Source: Breoghania sp037026715
GTDB lineage: Bacteria > Pseudomonadota > Alphaproteobacteria > Rhizobiales > Stappiaceae
Assembly: GCF_037026715.1 (NCBI RefSeq)
Contig: NZ_JBANCG010000009.1
Location: 124,001 to 188,000 of the forward strand
Direction: 5' to 3'
Length of the DNA: 64,000 nt
Part shown: in pieces, positions 26,916 through 35,035 of the stretch
Numbering within the stretch: the stretch's first letter is position 1
Layout: the number at the start of each line of letters is the position of its first letter
Notes under the pieces: model-generated
Told to the model about the DNA's origin: nothing
Seen by the model: only the letters and a program-made list of their open reading frames with translations
Databases searched by the model: none
Made by a program: the position numbers and the translations under genes

Positions 26916-28544
26916 TCAGTTGGCCTGGCGGATGCGGCCGTCGGTGCGCGGCTCGTAGCCGTCGGCCTTCGAGATATAGTCGGCGACGGCGTCCTCGAGG
27001 TTGGGGCCGAAGTCGTAGGCATCCTGGCCGGCCGTGGCGAAGATCGCATAGCCGTCGCCGCCGCCGCGCATGTAGTTGTTCGACACCACGCCGTAGAGCC
27101 TGTCCGGTTCGATCGGGGCATAGCCCCCGTCCGTCATGATCTCGACCGACACCACACGTTTGCCGGCGGGCTTGCCGGCGTCCCACACGACTTTCATGCC
27201 GGCGACCTGCGGGAAGCGGCCCGCGCCGTCCTCGACCTGCGAAAATCCGTTCTCCAGCGCGGCAAGAACGTCGGATCCCTTGAGGCGGAAGGTCGCCAGC
27301 GTGTTCTGGAAGGGCAGCACGGTCAGGACCTCGCCCATGGTGACGTCGCCGGCATCGATGGACGCGCGCAGGCCGCCGCCGTTCTGGATGGCGATGTCGA
27401 TGCCCTGATCCTTCACCCGCGCGAGCATCGCATCGGCGACGAGATCGCCCATCTCGCATTCCTGCTTGCGGCAGACCTCGCGCGAGCCCTCCACTGCGGC
27501 CGTGGTCCGGCCGATGACCTCGTTGCGGATCTCGTCGAGCGGCGCGGCGAGTTCGGCGACGCGCTTGCCGGTTTCGGCATCCCCTATGACGCTCGCGTCC
27601 ATCAGGATGGGGGCGCCTGCCGCGGAGACGAGATCTCCGGCGTCGTTCCAAACGACATTCACCTCGCCCAGGAACTTGCCGTAGGCAGCGGCCTGGACGA
27701 TGGCCGTACGGCCGCCTTCCGCGTTGTCGACGAAGGTCGGGTAAGGACCCTCGGCCTTGTCATCGGAGTTGGAGAGGTAGGTGTGAGAGTGGCCGCCGAC
27801 GATCACGTCTATGCCCGGCACCAGGGCGGCGATCTCCTTGTCGTGCTTGTAGCCGGAATGCGACAGCACGATGATTCGCGTGATACCGGCCGCCTGAAAC
27901 GCCTGCGTCGCGCCCTTCAGGGTGGCGACGGCATCGAGGAAACGGACATCGTCGCCGGGGGAGGAAAGCTCGCCGGTGTCCTCGGCAGTGATGCCGATCA
28001 GGCCGATCTTCTCGCCGCCGACCTCCATCACCAAGGCGCTCCTGAGTTTGTCCTTCAGGGAAGCCTCACGGGAAACGTCGGCATTGGCGAGCAGGATCGG
28101 GAAATCGATGGCTTCGATGAAGGCGGAGAGGACCTCGGGGCCGTCGTCGAATTCGTGGTTGCCGACGACCATGGCGTCGTAACCGATCCGGTTCATCAGT
28201 TCGGCTGCGGCCTTGCCCTTGTAGTGGGTGAAGAACAGCGAACCCTGGAACTGGTCGCCGCCGTCGAGCAGCAGAACATTGCCGCCGGCTGCGCGGATGG
28301 CATCGCGGCGCTCGGTGATCTTGGCCATGAACCGGGCGGAGCCGCCGAAGCACTTGCCGGCCTTGTCGTCCTCAGCGCCGCAGGTGGAATCGTATTTGTT
28401 GATCGGCTCGATGCGCGAATGGAAATCGTTCGTGTGCAGGATGGTCAATGCGTAATCGGCACGCGCAGCGCCGCCAAGGATGAGGCCGGCGGCCAGGGTC
28501 GCCGGGAAAATAAAGGCATTCCGAAAAATCAACGCAGTCTTCAT
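26916..28544 (-). CDS. Periplasmic 5'-nucleotidase/cyclic phosphodiesterase (UshA family)
   Basis: A 542-residue exported metallophosphatase. A signal peptide (about residues 1-29, ending GGAARA) is followed by the calcineurin-like domain with metal ligands in ILHTNDFHSRIEP, DGGDQFQGS, VVGNHEFDDG, VLSHSG and GGHSHTY. The C-terminal 5'-nucleotidase domain carries the substrate-binding NGGGLRASIDAGD and the NNYMRGGGDGY region. It hydrolyses nucleotides outside the inner membrane for phosphate and nucleoside salvage. Two cysteine pairs (STCGAEDDKAGKC and CRKQEC) may form disulfides. Start 28544 puts the signal peptide at the N-terminus; the longer frame to 28610 does not. Confidence 0.93.
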   Translation of the reverse strand: MKTALIFRNAFIFPATLAAGLILGGAARADYALTILHTNDFHSRIEPINKYDSTCGAEDDKAGKCFGGSARFMAKITERRDAIRAAGGNVLLLDGGDQFQGSLFFTHYKGKAAAELMNRIGYDAMVVGNHEFDDGPEVLSAFIEAIDFPILLANADVSREASLKDKLRSALVMEVGGEKIGLIGITAEDTGELSSPGDDVRFLDAVATLKGATQAFQAAGITRIIVLSHSGYKHDKEIAALVPGIDVIVGGHSHTYLSNSDDKAEGPYPTFVDNAEGGRTAIVQAAAYGKFLGEVNVVWNDAGDLVSAAGAPILMDASVIGDAETGKRVAELAAPLDEIRNEVIGRTTAAVEGSREVCRKQECEMGDLVADAMLARVKDQGIDIAIQNGGGLRASIDAGDVTMGEVLTVLPFQNTLATFRLKGSDVLAALENGFSQVEDGAGRFPQVAGMKVVWDAGKPAGKRVVSVEIMTDGGYAPIEPDRLYGVVSNNYMRGGGDGYAIFATAGQDAYDFGPNLEDAVADYISKADGYEPRTDGRIRQAN

Positions 28545-28640
28545 GTCACGCCCCGTTCTGGCCTGAGGGAAGGTGGCCGATACGGTGCCTTGAACGGGGC
28601 GGTGCCGCAACTCAAACCTGCTGCGGCCTGATGTTCCCTC

Positions 28641-29030
28641 CTAGCCCGCCGGGTCGCGTCGAAACAGGGCGGGCAGGGCGAGGATCGCAGTCGCGAGCCA
28701 GCCCAGGATGAGCAGGCTTCCGCCGGTTGGCGCGGCATAGGGAAAGAGCGAGAAATCGAGAAAGGCGCGCGTGACCATGTCGCCGCAGAACAGCATGGTT
28801 CCGAGAGTTGTCATCAGCGCGGGCAGGACGGGCAGGGCGATAATGCGCCGGGTGCCGGGCAGGGAAAGCAGGATCAGCAGTGGCGCGTGCGCGAGTGCGA
28901 TGGCGGCGGCCGAGCGCACGAAATCGGAGCCGTCGACATGTGCCGCGGCTGCGGAAAGCGCAACGCCGGCCGCGCCGGCAAGGCCGCCGGCAATGGCGGG
29001 CCAGACGAGAAGAGAAGGGCGGTCTGTCAT
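28641..29030 (-). CDS. DUF423 family membrane protein
   Basis: A 129-residue protein with four hydrophobic helices. LGTMLFCGDM and APTGGSLLILGWLATAILAL match the conserved C-terminal half of the DUF423 (YgdD) family. Inner membrane; function unknown. It is oriented like the 5'-nucleotidase gene, which starts about 96 bases downstream of its stop. Confidence 0.85.
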   Translation of the reverse strand: MTDRPSLLVWPAIAGGLAGAAGVALSAAAAHVDGSDFVRSAAAIALAHAPLLILLSLPGTRRIIALPVLPALMTTLGTMLFCGDMVTRAFLDFSLFPYAAPTGGSLLILGWLATAILALPALFRRDPAG

Positions 29031-29172
29031 GCGTGCCTTTCAGAAGGGACGGTTCGAGGGCGGCGTGGTGCAGGCTTTGCGACAGCCCTCCCACGGCCTG
29101 TCGCGGTGCGCGGCAAGGGTAGACGAGCCGAAAGAGCTTTCAAGCCTTTCGGCGACGCCGTAGAGTGATGCC

Positions 29173-29697
29173 ATGAAGATCGATGCCGTCACCATTCGCC
29201 AGGCTCGACCGGAGGATGCCGGAGTGCTCGCCGACATCCACGATGCGGCGTGGCACGGTGCCTATCGCGGCGTTCTGTCTGGCGTCGAGCTGGAGCGCCT
29301 CCTAGCCCGAAGGGGCGTTTCCTGGTGGCATGCCGCCATCCGCTACAAGACGCGCATCCTCGTTCTCGACGTGTGTGGTACGCTGGCTGGCTACGCCACT
29401 TTCGGGCACAGCCGGCTGAAGCACCTGCCCTTCGCCGGCGAGATCTACGAGCTCTATCTTCGGCCTGATCACCAGGGCCTCGGCTTTGGCCGGCGGCTCT
29501 TCCAGGCCACGCGCGGCGCGATGAACTCCGCCGCGCTGCCCGGTGTCGCGGTGCGCGTGCTGAAGGAGAACCTGCCGGCCCAGGCTTTCTATGAGGCCAT
29601 GGGCGGCGGTTTGTGCGACGAGAAGGTGGAGCGCATAGGCAAATCCGACATCGCGATCCGGGTCTATGGCTGGGCTGAGCCCGGCAGGGAGCGGTAG
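29173..29697 (+). CDS. GNAT-family N-acetyltransferase
   Basis: A 174-residue acetyltransferase. VTIRQARPEDAGVLADIHDA starts the fold, and the acetyl-CoA-binding motif A is IYELYLRPDHQGLGFGRRLF (about residues 92-111, with Q-G-L-G-F-G-R). AVRVLKENLPAQAFYEAMGG is the motif B region. The acceptor is unknown; sequence recalls enzymes acetylating small amines or protein N-termini. It stands alone between divergent and unrelated genes. Confidence 0.92.
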   Translation: MKIDAVTIRQARPEDAGVLADIHDAAWHGAYRGVLSGVELERLLARRGVSWWHAAIRYKTRILVLDVCGTLAGYATFGHSRLKHLPFAGEIYELYLRPDHQGLGFGRRLFQATRGAMNSAALPGVAVRVLKENLPAQAFYEAMGGGLCDEKVERIGKSDIAIRVYGWAEPGRER

Positions 29698-30041
29698 GGC
29701 TCCGCCGGGGCTCGGTGAAGCTTGGTACCCGGCTGGAATTCATGGCGAATTTGGGCCTCTTCATGCTGCCTGCCGGTGCTTGTCGCACCGGCGAAACCGG
29801 AGAGGATCGCCTGTTTTCCGCATCCAGACCTTGCTGCAGCGCATATAATTGGCTTGCACTTTGTCGCAGTCCCCGGCACAAAGCCGGCGAACAGCGGCGG
29901 ATGCGGAGCACCCACTCCCGCTGCCGGCGATCCGGGCCCACCGGGGCTGCGGATCCAGATCATCTTCAAGCTCAACAGTACGCCGGGCCCGTCGACCGGA
30001 CCGCAGGGCGTGCCGTGAATCAAGCGAAGGAAGTCGCAACT
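29698..30041. other. Intergenic region upstream of ppa
   Basis: 344 bases without a supported gene. The ppa reading frame happens to stay open back to 29715, but the pyrophosphatase family starts at 30042 and the extra residues match nothing. It presumably holds the ppa promoter. Confidence 0.45.
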
Positions 30042-30578
30042 ATGCGCATCGATGCCGTGCCGATCGGAAAGAACCCGCCGGAAGATGTCAATGTGATCAT
30101 CGAGGTGCCGGTCGGTGGCGAGCCGGTCAAGTATGAGATGGACAAGGCCGCGGGCGCCATGTTCGTGGACCGTTTCCTCTATACGCCGATGCGGTATCCG
30201 GGCAATTACGGCTTCGTGCCGCACACGCTCTCCGATGACGGCGACCCCATCGATGTCATCGTCTGCAACCAGCGCCCGGTGGTGCCCGGCGCCATCCTCA
30301 ACTGCCGACCCATCGGCGTGTTGATGATGGAAGACGAATCCGGCATGGACGAGAAGGTGCTGGCCGTGCCGCACCCCAAGCTTACCCGCCGCTACGACCG
30401 GATCAACAGCTACGAGGATCTGCCGGAGATCACCATCAAGCAGTTCGAGCACTTCTTCGAGCACTACAAGGATCTCGAAGACGGCAAGTGGGTGAAGGTG
30501 AAGGGCTGGGCCGGCGTCGATGTCGCAAAGCGGCTCATTACCGAGGCGATCGAGCGGGCGAAGAACGAGAAGGCCTGA
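30042..30578 (+). CDS. ppa: Inorganic pyrophosphatase (family I)
   Basis: A 178-residue soluble enzyme that hydrolyses pyrophosphate to drive biosynthesis. Conserved residues are visible: EVPVGGEPVKYEMDK, the YPGNYGFVPHT block, and the metal-binding signature DGDPIDVIV with three aspartates. The C-terminal FFEHYKDLEDGKWVKVKGW is typical. Start 30042 (MRIDAVPIGK) has AAGGAA upstream and gives family length. Confidence 0.98.
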   Translation: MRIDAVPIGKNPPEDVNVIIEVPVGGEPVKYEMDKAAGAMFVDRFLYTPMRYPGNYGFVPHTLSDDGDPIDVIVCNQRPVVPGAILNCRPIGVLMMEDESGMDEKVLAVPHPKLTRRYDRINSYEDLPEITIKQFEHFFEHYKDLEDGKWVKVKGWAGVDVAKRLITEAIERAKNEKA

Positions 30579-30649
30579 AAGGTCGGAACATCATGTGACG
30601 GCTGACCCGCTGCCGGAGTGCGGCGCGGGCCGGTTCGAGCGTTTCCGGA

Positions 30650-30675
30650 AGCGGGGGCTTTGCTCCCGCTTTTTC
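30650..30675 (+). terminator. Rho-independent terminator of ppa
   Basis: AGCGGGGGC (30650-30658), loop TTT, GCTCCCGCT (30662-30670) then TTTTCC. One G-T wobble in a nine-pair stem. Confidence 0.85.
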
Positions 30676-30690
30676 CGTTTTTCCGGCGTC

Positions 30691-30793
30691 GTGTCGATCA
30701 GATCGCACAGATCTGGTCGGACTATGCTCTAGGTATTGATCTGGAGCGGTTTCTTGTCGATCAGGCGGTTTCGTCTGAACGGAAAGCGCTTTA
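30691..30793. repeat. Stop-codon-associated palindromic repeat, copy C
   Basis: The reverse complement aligns with copy A over about 75 bases. Shared blocks are AGCGCTTTCCG, TCAGACG, CTGATCGA, AAGAAA, CGCTCCAGATCAATACCT and GAGCATA. On the minus strand it begins with the TAA stop of the small membrane-protein gene (TAAAGCGCTTTCCG), as copy A begins with the merR stop. Confidence 0.85.
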
Positions 30794-31129
30794 GCCCCAA
30801 TCCTCCCAGCGCGGGCGCAGGCTCGCCAGCATGCGACGGGCGAAGTGGCGCCACATGGCTGCGACCACCACGACCATCGCGACGAAGGCGATCCAGGCCG
30901 CGCCGAGCGCGAGCCCGGTATTGACCGGCTCTGTCGCGGCAAATGCCAGAACCGGCGTGAATGCGAGTGCCGCGGCGGCGAGGCCTGCGGCCATCGGGCC
31001 GCGCCGCACGTGCAAGCCACGATGGCCTTGCACCGCGATCCTGCCACGGTCGTCGAGCCGGGCCCCCACCCGAACTGTCTTCGGTTCGCTCAGGTTCGCC
31101 CCGAAGGGCACGCTACGGTGATACTGCAT
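30791..31129 (-). CDS. Small hypothetical membrane protein
   Basis: A 112-residue protein. The first 45 residues are polar and basic (MQYHRSVPFGANLSEPKTVR). Two hydrophobic segments (about 46-65 and 70-93) with a short connecting loop follow, then a basic cytoplasmic tail ending in PRWEDWG. The ATG at 31129 has AGGGGA seven bases upstream. I recognise no family. Its stop codon is supplied by the end of palindromic repeat copy C. Confidence 0.6.
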   Translation of the reverse strand: MQYHRSVPFGANLSEPKTVRVGARLDDRGRIAVQGHRGLHVRRGPMAAGLAAAALAFTPVLAFAATEPVNTGLALGAAWIAFVAMVVVVAAMWRHFARRMLASLRPRWEDWG

Positions 31130-31321
31130 GGGACCGTCCCCTGTGGTCCGTTTACTGACAAGGCCGATTATCCCGGCGATTGGGCCTCGACCGTGCCGGG
31201 ATTGGGACTTCTGCGGTGTGTTTTGGGGACGAAATTGTGGCGCCGGTGAACACTGTGGCGCAATCGGGGCGGGCCGGTCGACGTGCGGCCGTTTTCTGCG
31301 CTTTCGGTTTACGCGAGAGTG

Positions 31322-31630
31322 TTAAAGCGAGGCGATCTCGGAGGCCGGGCAAAGGATCGTGCGGCGGACGGGCTCCAGAAGATCGTTCTCGAAGCGATCG
31401 AACAGCGCGCCGACATAGCCGAGCCGGTTATGGGTCTCGTAGCCTTCGCGGGTCTCCCAGGTCTGCACGACGACGAGATCGGTCTTCGATCTGTCGGTGG
31501 TATAAATGTCATAGGCCAGGCAGAGGTCCTCCTCGCCGCTCAGCGCGGCCACGACGGAAAGGGCATCGACGAGATCTTCCCGGCGTTCGGCCCTTATGCT
31601 CACGTGGAACAGGATCGTCACGTTGGTCAT
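31322..31630 (-). CDS. Antibiotic-biosynthesis-monooxygenase (ABM) domain protein, copy 1
   Basis: A 102-residue single-domain protein of the ABM ferredoxin-like fold: NVTILFHVSIRAERREDLVD, the central LAYDIYTTDRSKTDLVVVQTW strand pair and a C-terminal FENDLLEP helix. Single ABM proteins act on quinone-like or other small molecules, or have no known activity. Start 31630 has GGGAG; an ATG at 31636 is too close to it. It is followed by 192 bases before the small membrane-protein gene and preceded by a second ABM gene. Confidence 0.85.
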   Translation of the reverse strand: MTNVTILFHVSIRAERREDLVDALSVVAALSGEEDLCLAYDIYTTDRSKTDLVVVQTWETREGYETHNRLGYVGALFDRFENDLLEPVRRTILCPASEIASL

Positions 31631-31708
31631 GACCATCTCCCGCGGCAGGGTATTGGGCGACTGCGGACGTGGCCCGTCACGGTTGCGAACATGTGGCTCT
31701 CCCCGCCG

Positions 31709-32017
31709 TCACAGCAGCGTGTGCTCGGTTTCGATGGTGAAGGTTCGGTAGACGCTCGGCTGGGCGACGTAGGGTGCGGTCTCCTTCAGGTAGTCCTGCA
31801 GATGGCGGGAGGCGAAATGAGCCGCCATAGCCTCCTTATCGTGCCAGCGGATCGTAACGATCAACTGGCATGGGGTGGTGGGGGAGGCGTGTATCGCGTG
31901 CTCAAGCCGCCCGAGTTCGTCTTGGAGACGGTCGATCAGCTCGCGTGCGGCCCGAAGAAATGCCTCGCGGTACTCCGGCTTGGTGTCGATCTGGATGATG
32001 GAGTAAAGCTTTGTCAC
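31709..32017 (-). CDS. ABM domain protein, copy 2
   Basis: A 102-residue ABM-fold protein: LYSIIQIDTKPEYREAFLRA, CQLIVTIRWHDKEAMAAHFA and YLKETAPYV are the expected strand-helix elements. It shares the fold and exact length but little sequence with the next gene 78 bases downstream, so the two form a probable operon and could make a heterodimeric or paired dimer. No substrate is predictable. Confidence 0.82.
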   Translation of the reverse strand: MTKLYSIIQIDTKPEYREAFLRAARELIDRLQDELGRLEHAIHASPTTPCQLIVTIRWHDKEAMAAHFASRHLQDYLKETAPYVAQPSVYRTFTIETEHTLL

Positions 32018-32386
32018 GGCGCCTTCCGTCAGCGTTCTTGTGAGTGGGCCGCGTTATGCGGAGCGGTTGCCTTTTCTCCGGGGCGTCGGCGATGCACGTC
32101 CGGCCCGATCATCGGACGGGCTTGGCGGCCTCGTCTCTCGGACTTGACCCTCACACCGGGCTCGCCTCTACGGGTCACCATGTTTCACATGTATCCTAAC
32201 GTATCATCGTATCCGGATTGGTGGAAATTTCGCTGTTGAGGTTAACGATACGGCCGGTGCCGGTATCAGACTGCGGGCGGTCGAACGCGCGCAGCTATTC
32301 AGGCTGTTGCGCGCGGGCGCGAGGCGGCATAGGGTCCGTGCGCCGTTTTTTGATTGACGGCGCCAATCCTCACGGAGAACAGAACT
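32018..32386. other. Divergent intergenic region upstream of aatA
   Basis: About 370 bases between the ABM pair and the aminotransferase gene. The palindrome CATGT-TTC-ACATG lies at 32179-32191 and GTATC occurs three times at 32191, 32201 and 32209. These could be operator elements for either direction. No gene is supported. Confidence 0.4.
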
Positions 32387-33589
32387 ATGGCTTTTCTTGC
32401 CGACTCGCTTTCCCGGGTGAAACCGTCTGCGACCATCGCGGTCACCAACAAGGCGCGGGAACTGAAAGCAGCCGGACGCGATGTTATCGGCCTCGGGGCC
32501 GGTGAACCGGATTTCGATACCCCGGAGAACATCAAGCAGGCAGCAATCAAGGCGATCACGGACGGCAAGACGAAATACACGGCGGTCGACGGTCTGCCCG
32601 AGCTGAAGCAGGCAATCGTCGACAAGTTCGCCCGCGAGAACGGTCTGACCTACAAGACCTCCGAGATCACCGTCGGCACCGGCGGCAAGCAGGTTCTCTA
32701 CAACGCCCTGATGGCGACGCTGAACCCCGGCGACGAGGTGCTGGTGCCCGCGCCTTACTGGGTGAGCTACCCGGATATGGTGCTTCTGGGCGGCGGAACG
32801 CCTGTTCCCGTCGATACCACCATCGAGAACGGCTTCAAGGTGACCCCGCAGGCGCTTGAAGCCGCGATCACGCCCAAGACCAAATGGCTGATCTTCAACT
32901 CGCCCTCCAACCCGTCCGGCGCGGCCTACACGCGCGGCGAACTGGAGGCGATCGCCAAGGTGCTCATGAAGCATCCCCATGTCTGGGTGATGACCGACGA
33001 CATGTACGAGCACCTCGTCTATGACGATTTCGAGTTCACCACGATCGCGCAGGTGGAGCCGGGCCTGAAGGACCGCACGCTGACGGTCAATGGCGTGTCG
33101 AAAGCCTATGCGATGACCGGCTGGCGTATCGGCTATGCCGGCGGGCCGGGCGAGCTGATCAAGGCAATGGCGAAAATCCAGTCGCAGTCGACCTCCAACC
33201 CCTGCTCGATTTCGCAGTGGGCCGCGGTGGAGGCGCTCACCGGGCCGCAGGACTTCATTCCGAAGAACGCGGAGATCTTCAAGGGGCGACGCGATCTGGT
33301 CGTCTCGATGCTGAACCAGGCGCAGGGACTGAGCTGTCCGTCGCCGGAAGGCGCCTTCTATGTCTATCCCTCCTGCGCGGGGCTGATCGGCAAGACGACG
33401 GCTTCGGGAAAGAAGATCGAGACGGACGAGGACTTCGTCACCGCGCTTCTCGAGGACGAAGGGGTCGCGGTCGTGCAGGGCTCGGCCTTTGGGCTCGGCC
33501 CGAACTTCCGCGTCTCCTATGCGACCTCCACGCAGGCTCTGGAAGAGGCATGCACCCGTATCCAGCGTTTCTGCGGAAACGTGCGCTGA
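32387..33589 (+). CDS. aatA: Aspartate aminotransferase (class I, rhizobial type)
   Basis: A 400-residue PLP-dependent transaminase interconverting aspartate/2-oxoglutarate and oxaloacetate/glutamate. Iota-subfamily features are visible: GLGAGEPDFDTPENIK, PAPYWVSYPDM, NSPSNPSGAAYT, the PLP aspartate region VMTDDMYEHLVYD, the Schiff-base lysine in NGVSKAYAMTGWRIGY, and the substrate arginine in FRVSYATS. Some relatives also transaminate prephenate. Start 32387 follows GGAGAAC. Confidence 0.96.
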   Translation: MAFLADSLSRVKPSATIAVTNKARELKAAGRDVIGLGAGEPDFDTPENIKQAAIKAITDGKTKYTAVDGLPELKQAIVDKFARENGLTYKTSEITVGTGGKQVLYNALMATLNPGDEVLVPAPYWVSYPDMVLLGGGTPVPVDTTIENGFKVTPQALEAAITPKTKWLIFNSPSNPSGAAYTRGELEAIAKVLMKHPHVWVMTDDMYEHLVYDDFEFTTIAQVEPGLKDRTLTVNGVSKAYAMTGWRIGYAGGPGELIKAMAKIQSQSTSNPCSISQWAAVEALTGPQDFIPKNAEIFKGRRDLVVSMLNQAQGLSCPSPEGAFYVYPSCAGLIGKTTASGKKIETDEDFVTALLEDEGVAVVQGSAFGLGPNFRVSYATSTQALEEACTRIQRFCGNVR

Positions 33590-33658
33590 CGCCTGCCCGA
33601 TAGGGAAAATCACGGAACCCTCTACCGGACCGAGCGTTGGTCTGCCGAAGCGATGAAC

Positions 33659-33692
33659 GGCCCGTCCCGGGCGGAAACGTCCGGGACAGGCC
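33659..33692 (+). terminator. Hairpin downstream of aatA
   Basis: GGCCCGTCCCGG (33659-33670) pairs with CCGGGACAGGCC (33681-33692) with one mismatch. No T tract; probable terminator or processing hairpin. Confidence 0.4.
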
Positions 33693-33757
33693 GGTGAAGC
33701 CAGGCTACGGCCGGGCCCGGCGCCAAGTCTCCGGACCTTGATACATGAGGGATTTCG

Positions 33758-34255
33758 ATGACCAGACATATAACCGCGCTCCTTGCCACTGCCGCTGCCA
33801 CAGCAACGGTTGCCGGTGCGCTTGCGGTCACGCCGGCCGCGGCGGCTGAGGATCCGGGCGTGAAGGTCGGCGTGCTCAATTGCACCGTCGACGGCGGGTC
33901 CGGCTTCATTTTCGGATCCTCCAAGGATCTTACTTGCGTCTTCAGCCCCGTTTCCGGGCCTGATGAGGCCTACCACGGCAAGATCACCAAATACGGTATC
34001 GACGTCGGCGAGACCGGCGTGACGAAGATTTCTTGGGGCGTTCTTGCTCCGGCTGCCGATGTGGAAGCGGGAGCGCTCGAAGGCGACTATGTCGGCCTTT
34101 CGGCGGAAGCGACGGTCGGCGGCGGCGTCGGCGCGAACGCGCTTATCGGCGGCCTCGACAAGTCGATCGCACTCAATCCCGTCTCCGTTCAGGTGCAAAA
34201 CGGCCTCAACGTGGCCGCCGGCATCGCCTCGCTCAAGCTGACCGCGACGCGCTGA
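33758..34255 (+). CDS. DUF992 family exported protein, copy 1
   Basis: A 165-residue exported protein. A signal peptide (about residues 1-29, ending TPAAAA) precedes the DUF992 domain: KVGVLNCTVDGGSGFIFGSS, DLTCVFSP, YHGKITKYGIDVGETG, GDYVGLSAEATVGGGVGANA and VAAGIASLKLTA. The two cysteines probably form a disulfide in the periplasm. DUF992 is restricted mainly to alphaproteobacteria and has no known function. The next gene is a paralogue. Confidence 0.88.
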   Translation: MTRHITALLATAAATATVAGALAVTPAAAAEDPGVKVGVLNCTVDGGSGFIFGSSKDLTCVFSPVSGPDEAYHGKITKYGIDVGETGVTKISWGVLAPAADVEAGALEGDYVGLSAEATVGGGVGANALIGGLDKSIALNPVSVQVQNGLNVAAGIASLKLTATR

Positions 34256-34311
34256 ACTGTCCCGGGCGCTCAGGTGCTGCCGGAAGCGGCGATGCACGCA
34301 GGAGGTGTGGA

Positions 34312-34860
34312 ATGTCGTTGAAAGCGGTTGCACTGATCGCTGCGATCCTGCCGGCCCTCGTTTCGGGGCCGGCAGTCGCGCAAGGGGCCCAGGAAAGCGC
34401 GCCGGCACAGGGAACGCCGCGCGTTCCGGGCGCGCAGGGGCAGGGCAGTGACGAGGGCCAGGTTAAACTCGGTTTGCTCGATTGCGCCATCAAGAGCGGC
34501 GACGATGGCCTCCTGCAGTCGGCGAAGGATCTCTCCTGCACCTTCGATCGCGGTGCAGACCAGCCGCCGGATGTCTATTTCGGGCAAATCCGCAGGGTCG
34601 GTCTCGATCTGGGCAAGACGGAAGGCGGCGTGATCCGCTGGTTCGTCTTCGCGAAGACGGATGAGGTCGGTGCGGGTGCGCTTGCCGGCGATTATGTGGG
34701 CGTTTCGGCCGAGGCGACGCTCGGCGTCGGCATCGGTGCCAATGCGCTCGTCAGCCAGGGAGATCAGACCATTGTGCTGCAACCGGTGAGCTTGAACAGC
34801 CAGGTCGGTATCAACCTTGCCGCCGGCATCACCGAACTGGAACTGCGTTCTCTGAACTAG
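34312..34860 (+). CDS. DUF992 family exported protein, copy 2
   Basis: A 182-residue paralogue of the preceding gene with a signal peptide (about 1-23, ending AVA), a Gln/Pro/Gly-rich linker (24-49) and the DUF992 core: KLGLLDCAIKSGDDGLLQSA, DLSCTFDRG, YFGQIRRVGLDLGKTEGG, GDYVGVSAEATLGVGIGANA, LAAGITELELRSLN. It starts at 34312 after a strong GGAGG and only 56 bases after the first copy, so the two are probably cotranscribed. The linker is absent from copy 1. Confidence 0.88.
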   Translation: MSLKAVALIAAILPALVSGPAVAQGAQESAPAQGTPRVPGAQGQGSDEGQVKLGLLDCAIKSGDDGLLQSAKDLSCTFDRGADQPPDVYFGQIRRVGLDLGKTEGGVIRWFVFAKTDEVGAGALAGDYVGVSAEATLGVGIGANALVSQGDQTIVLQPVSLNSQVGINLAAGITELELRSLN

Positions 34861-35035
34861 GCGGTGGCCCCGGAGCCCGTCTTTCCGGAGTCTCTGCGGA
34901 AAGACATGAATTCGGTGGCTTATTTGTAATTGTGCCACACACGCGGGCGTTGTGACGTCTGAAGTCATATTAGCGATTTAAATCGATTGCCTTGCATGGC
35001 ATGAGATCGGGCTCATGAAGTGAGGGGCTCGATTT

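Noticed and set aside
32204..34408. 734-codon minus-strand frame across aatA and the first DUF992 gene
   Set aside because: Crosses two well-supported genes and shows no protein family features.
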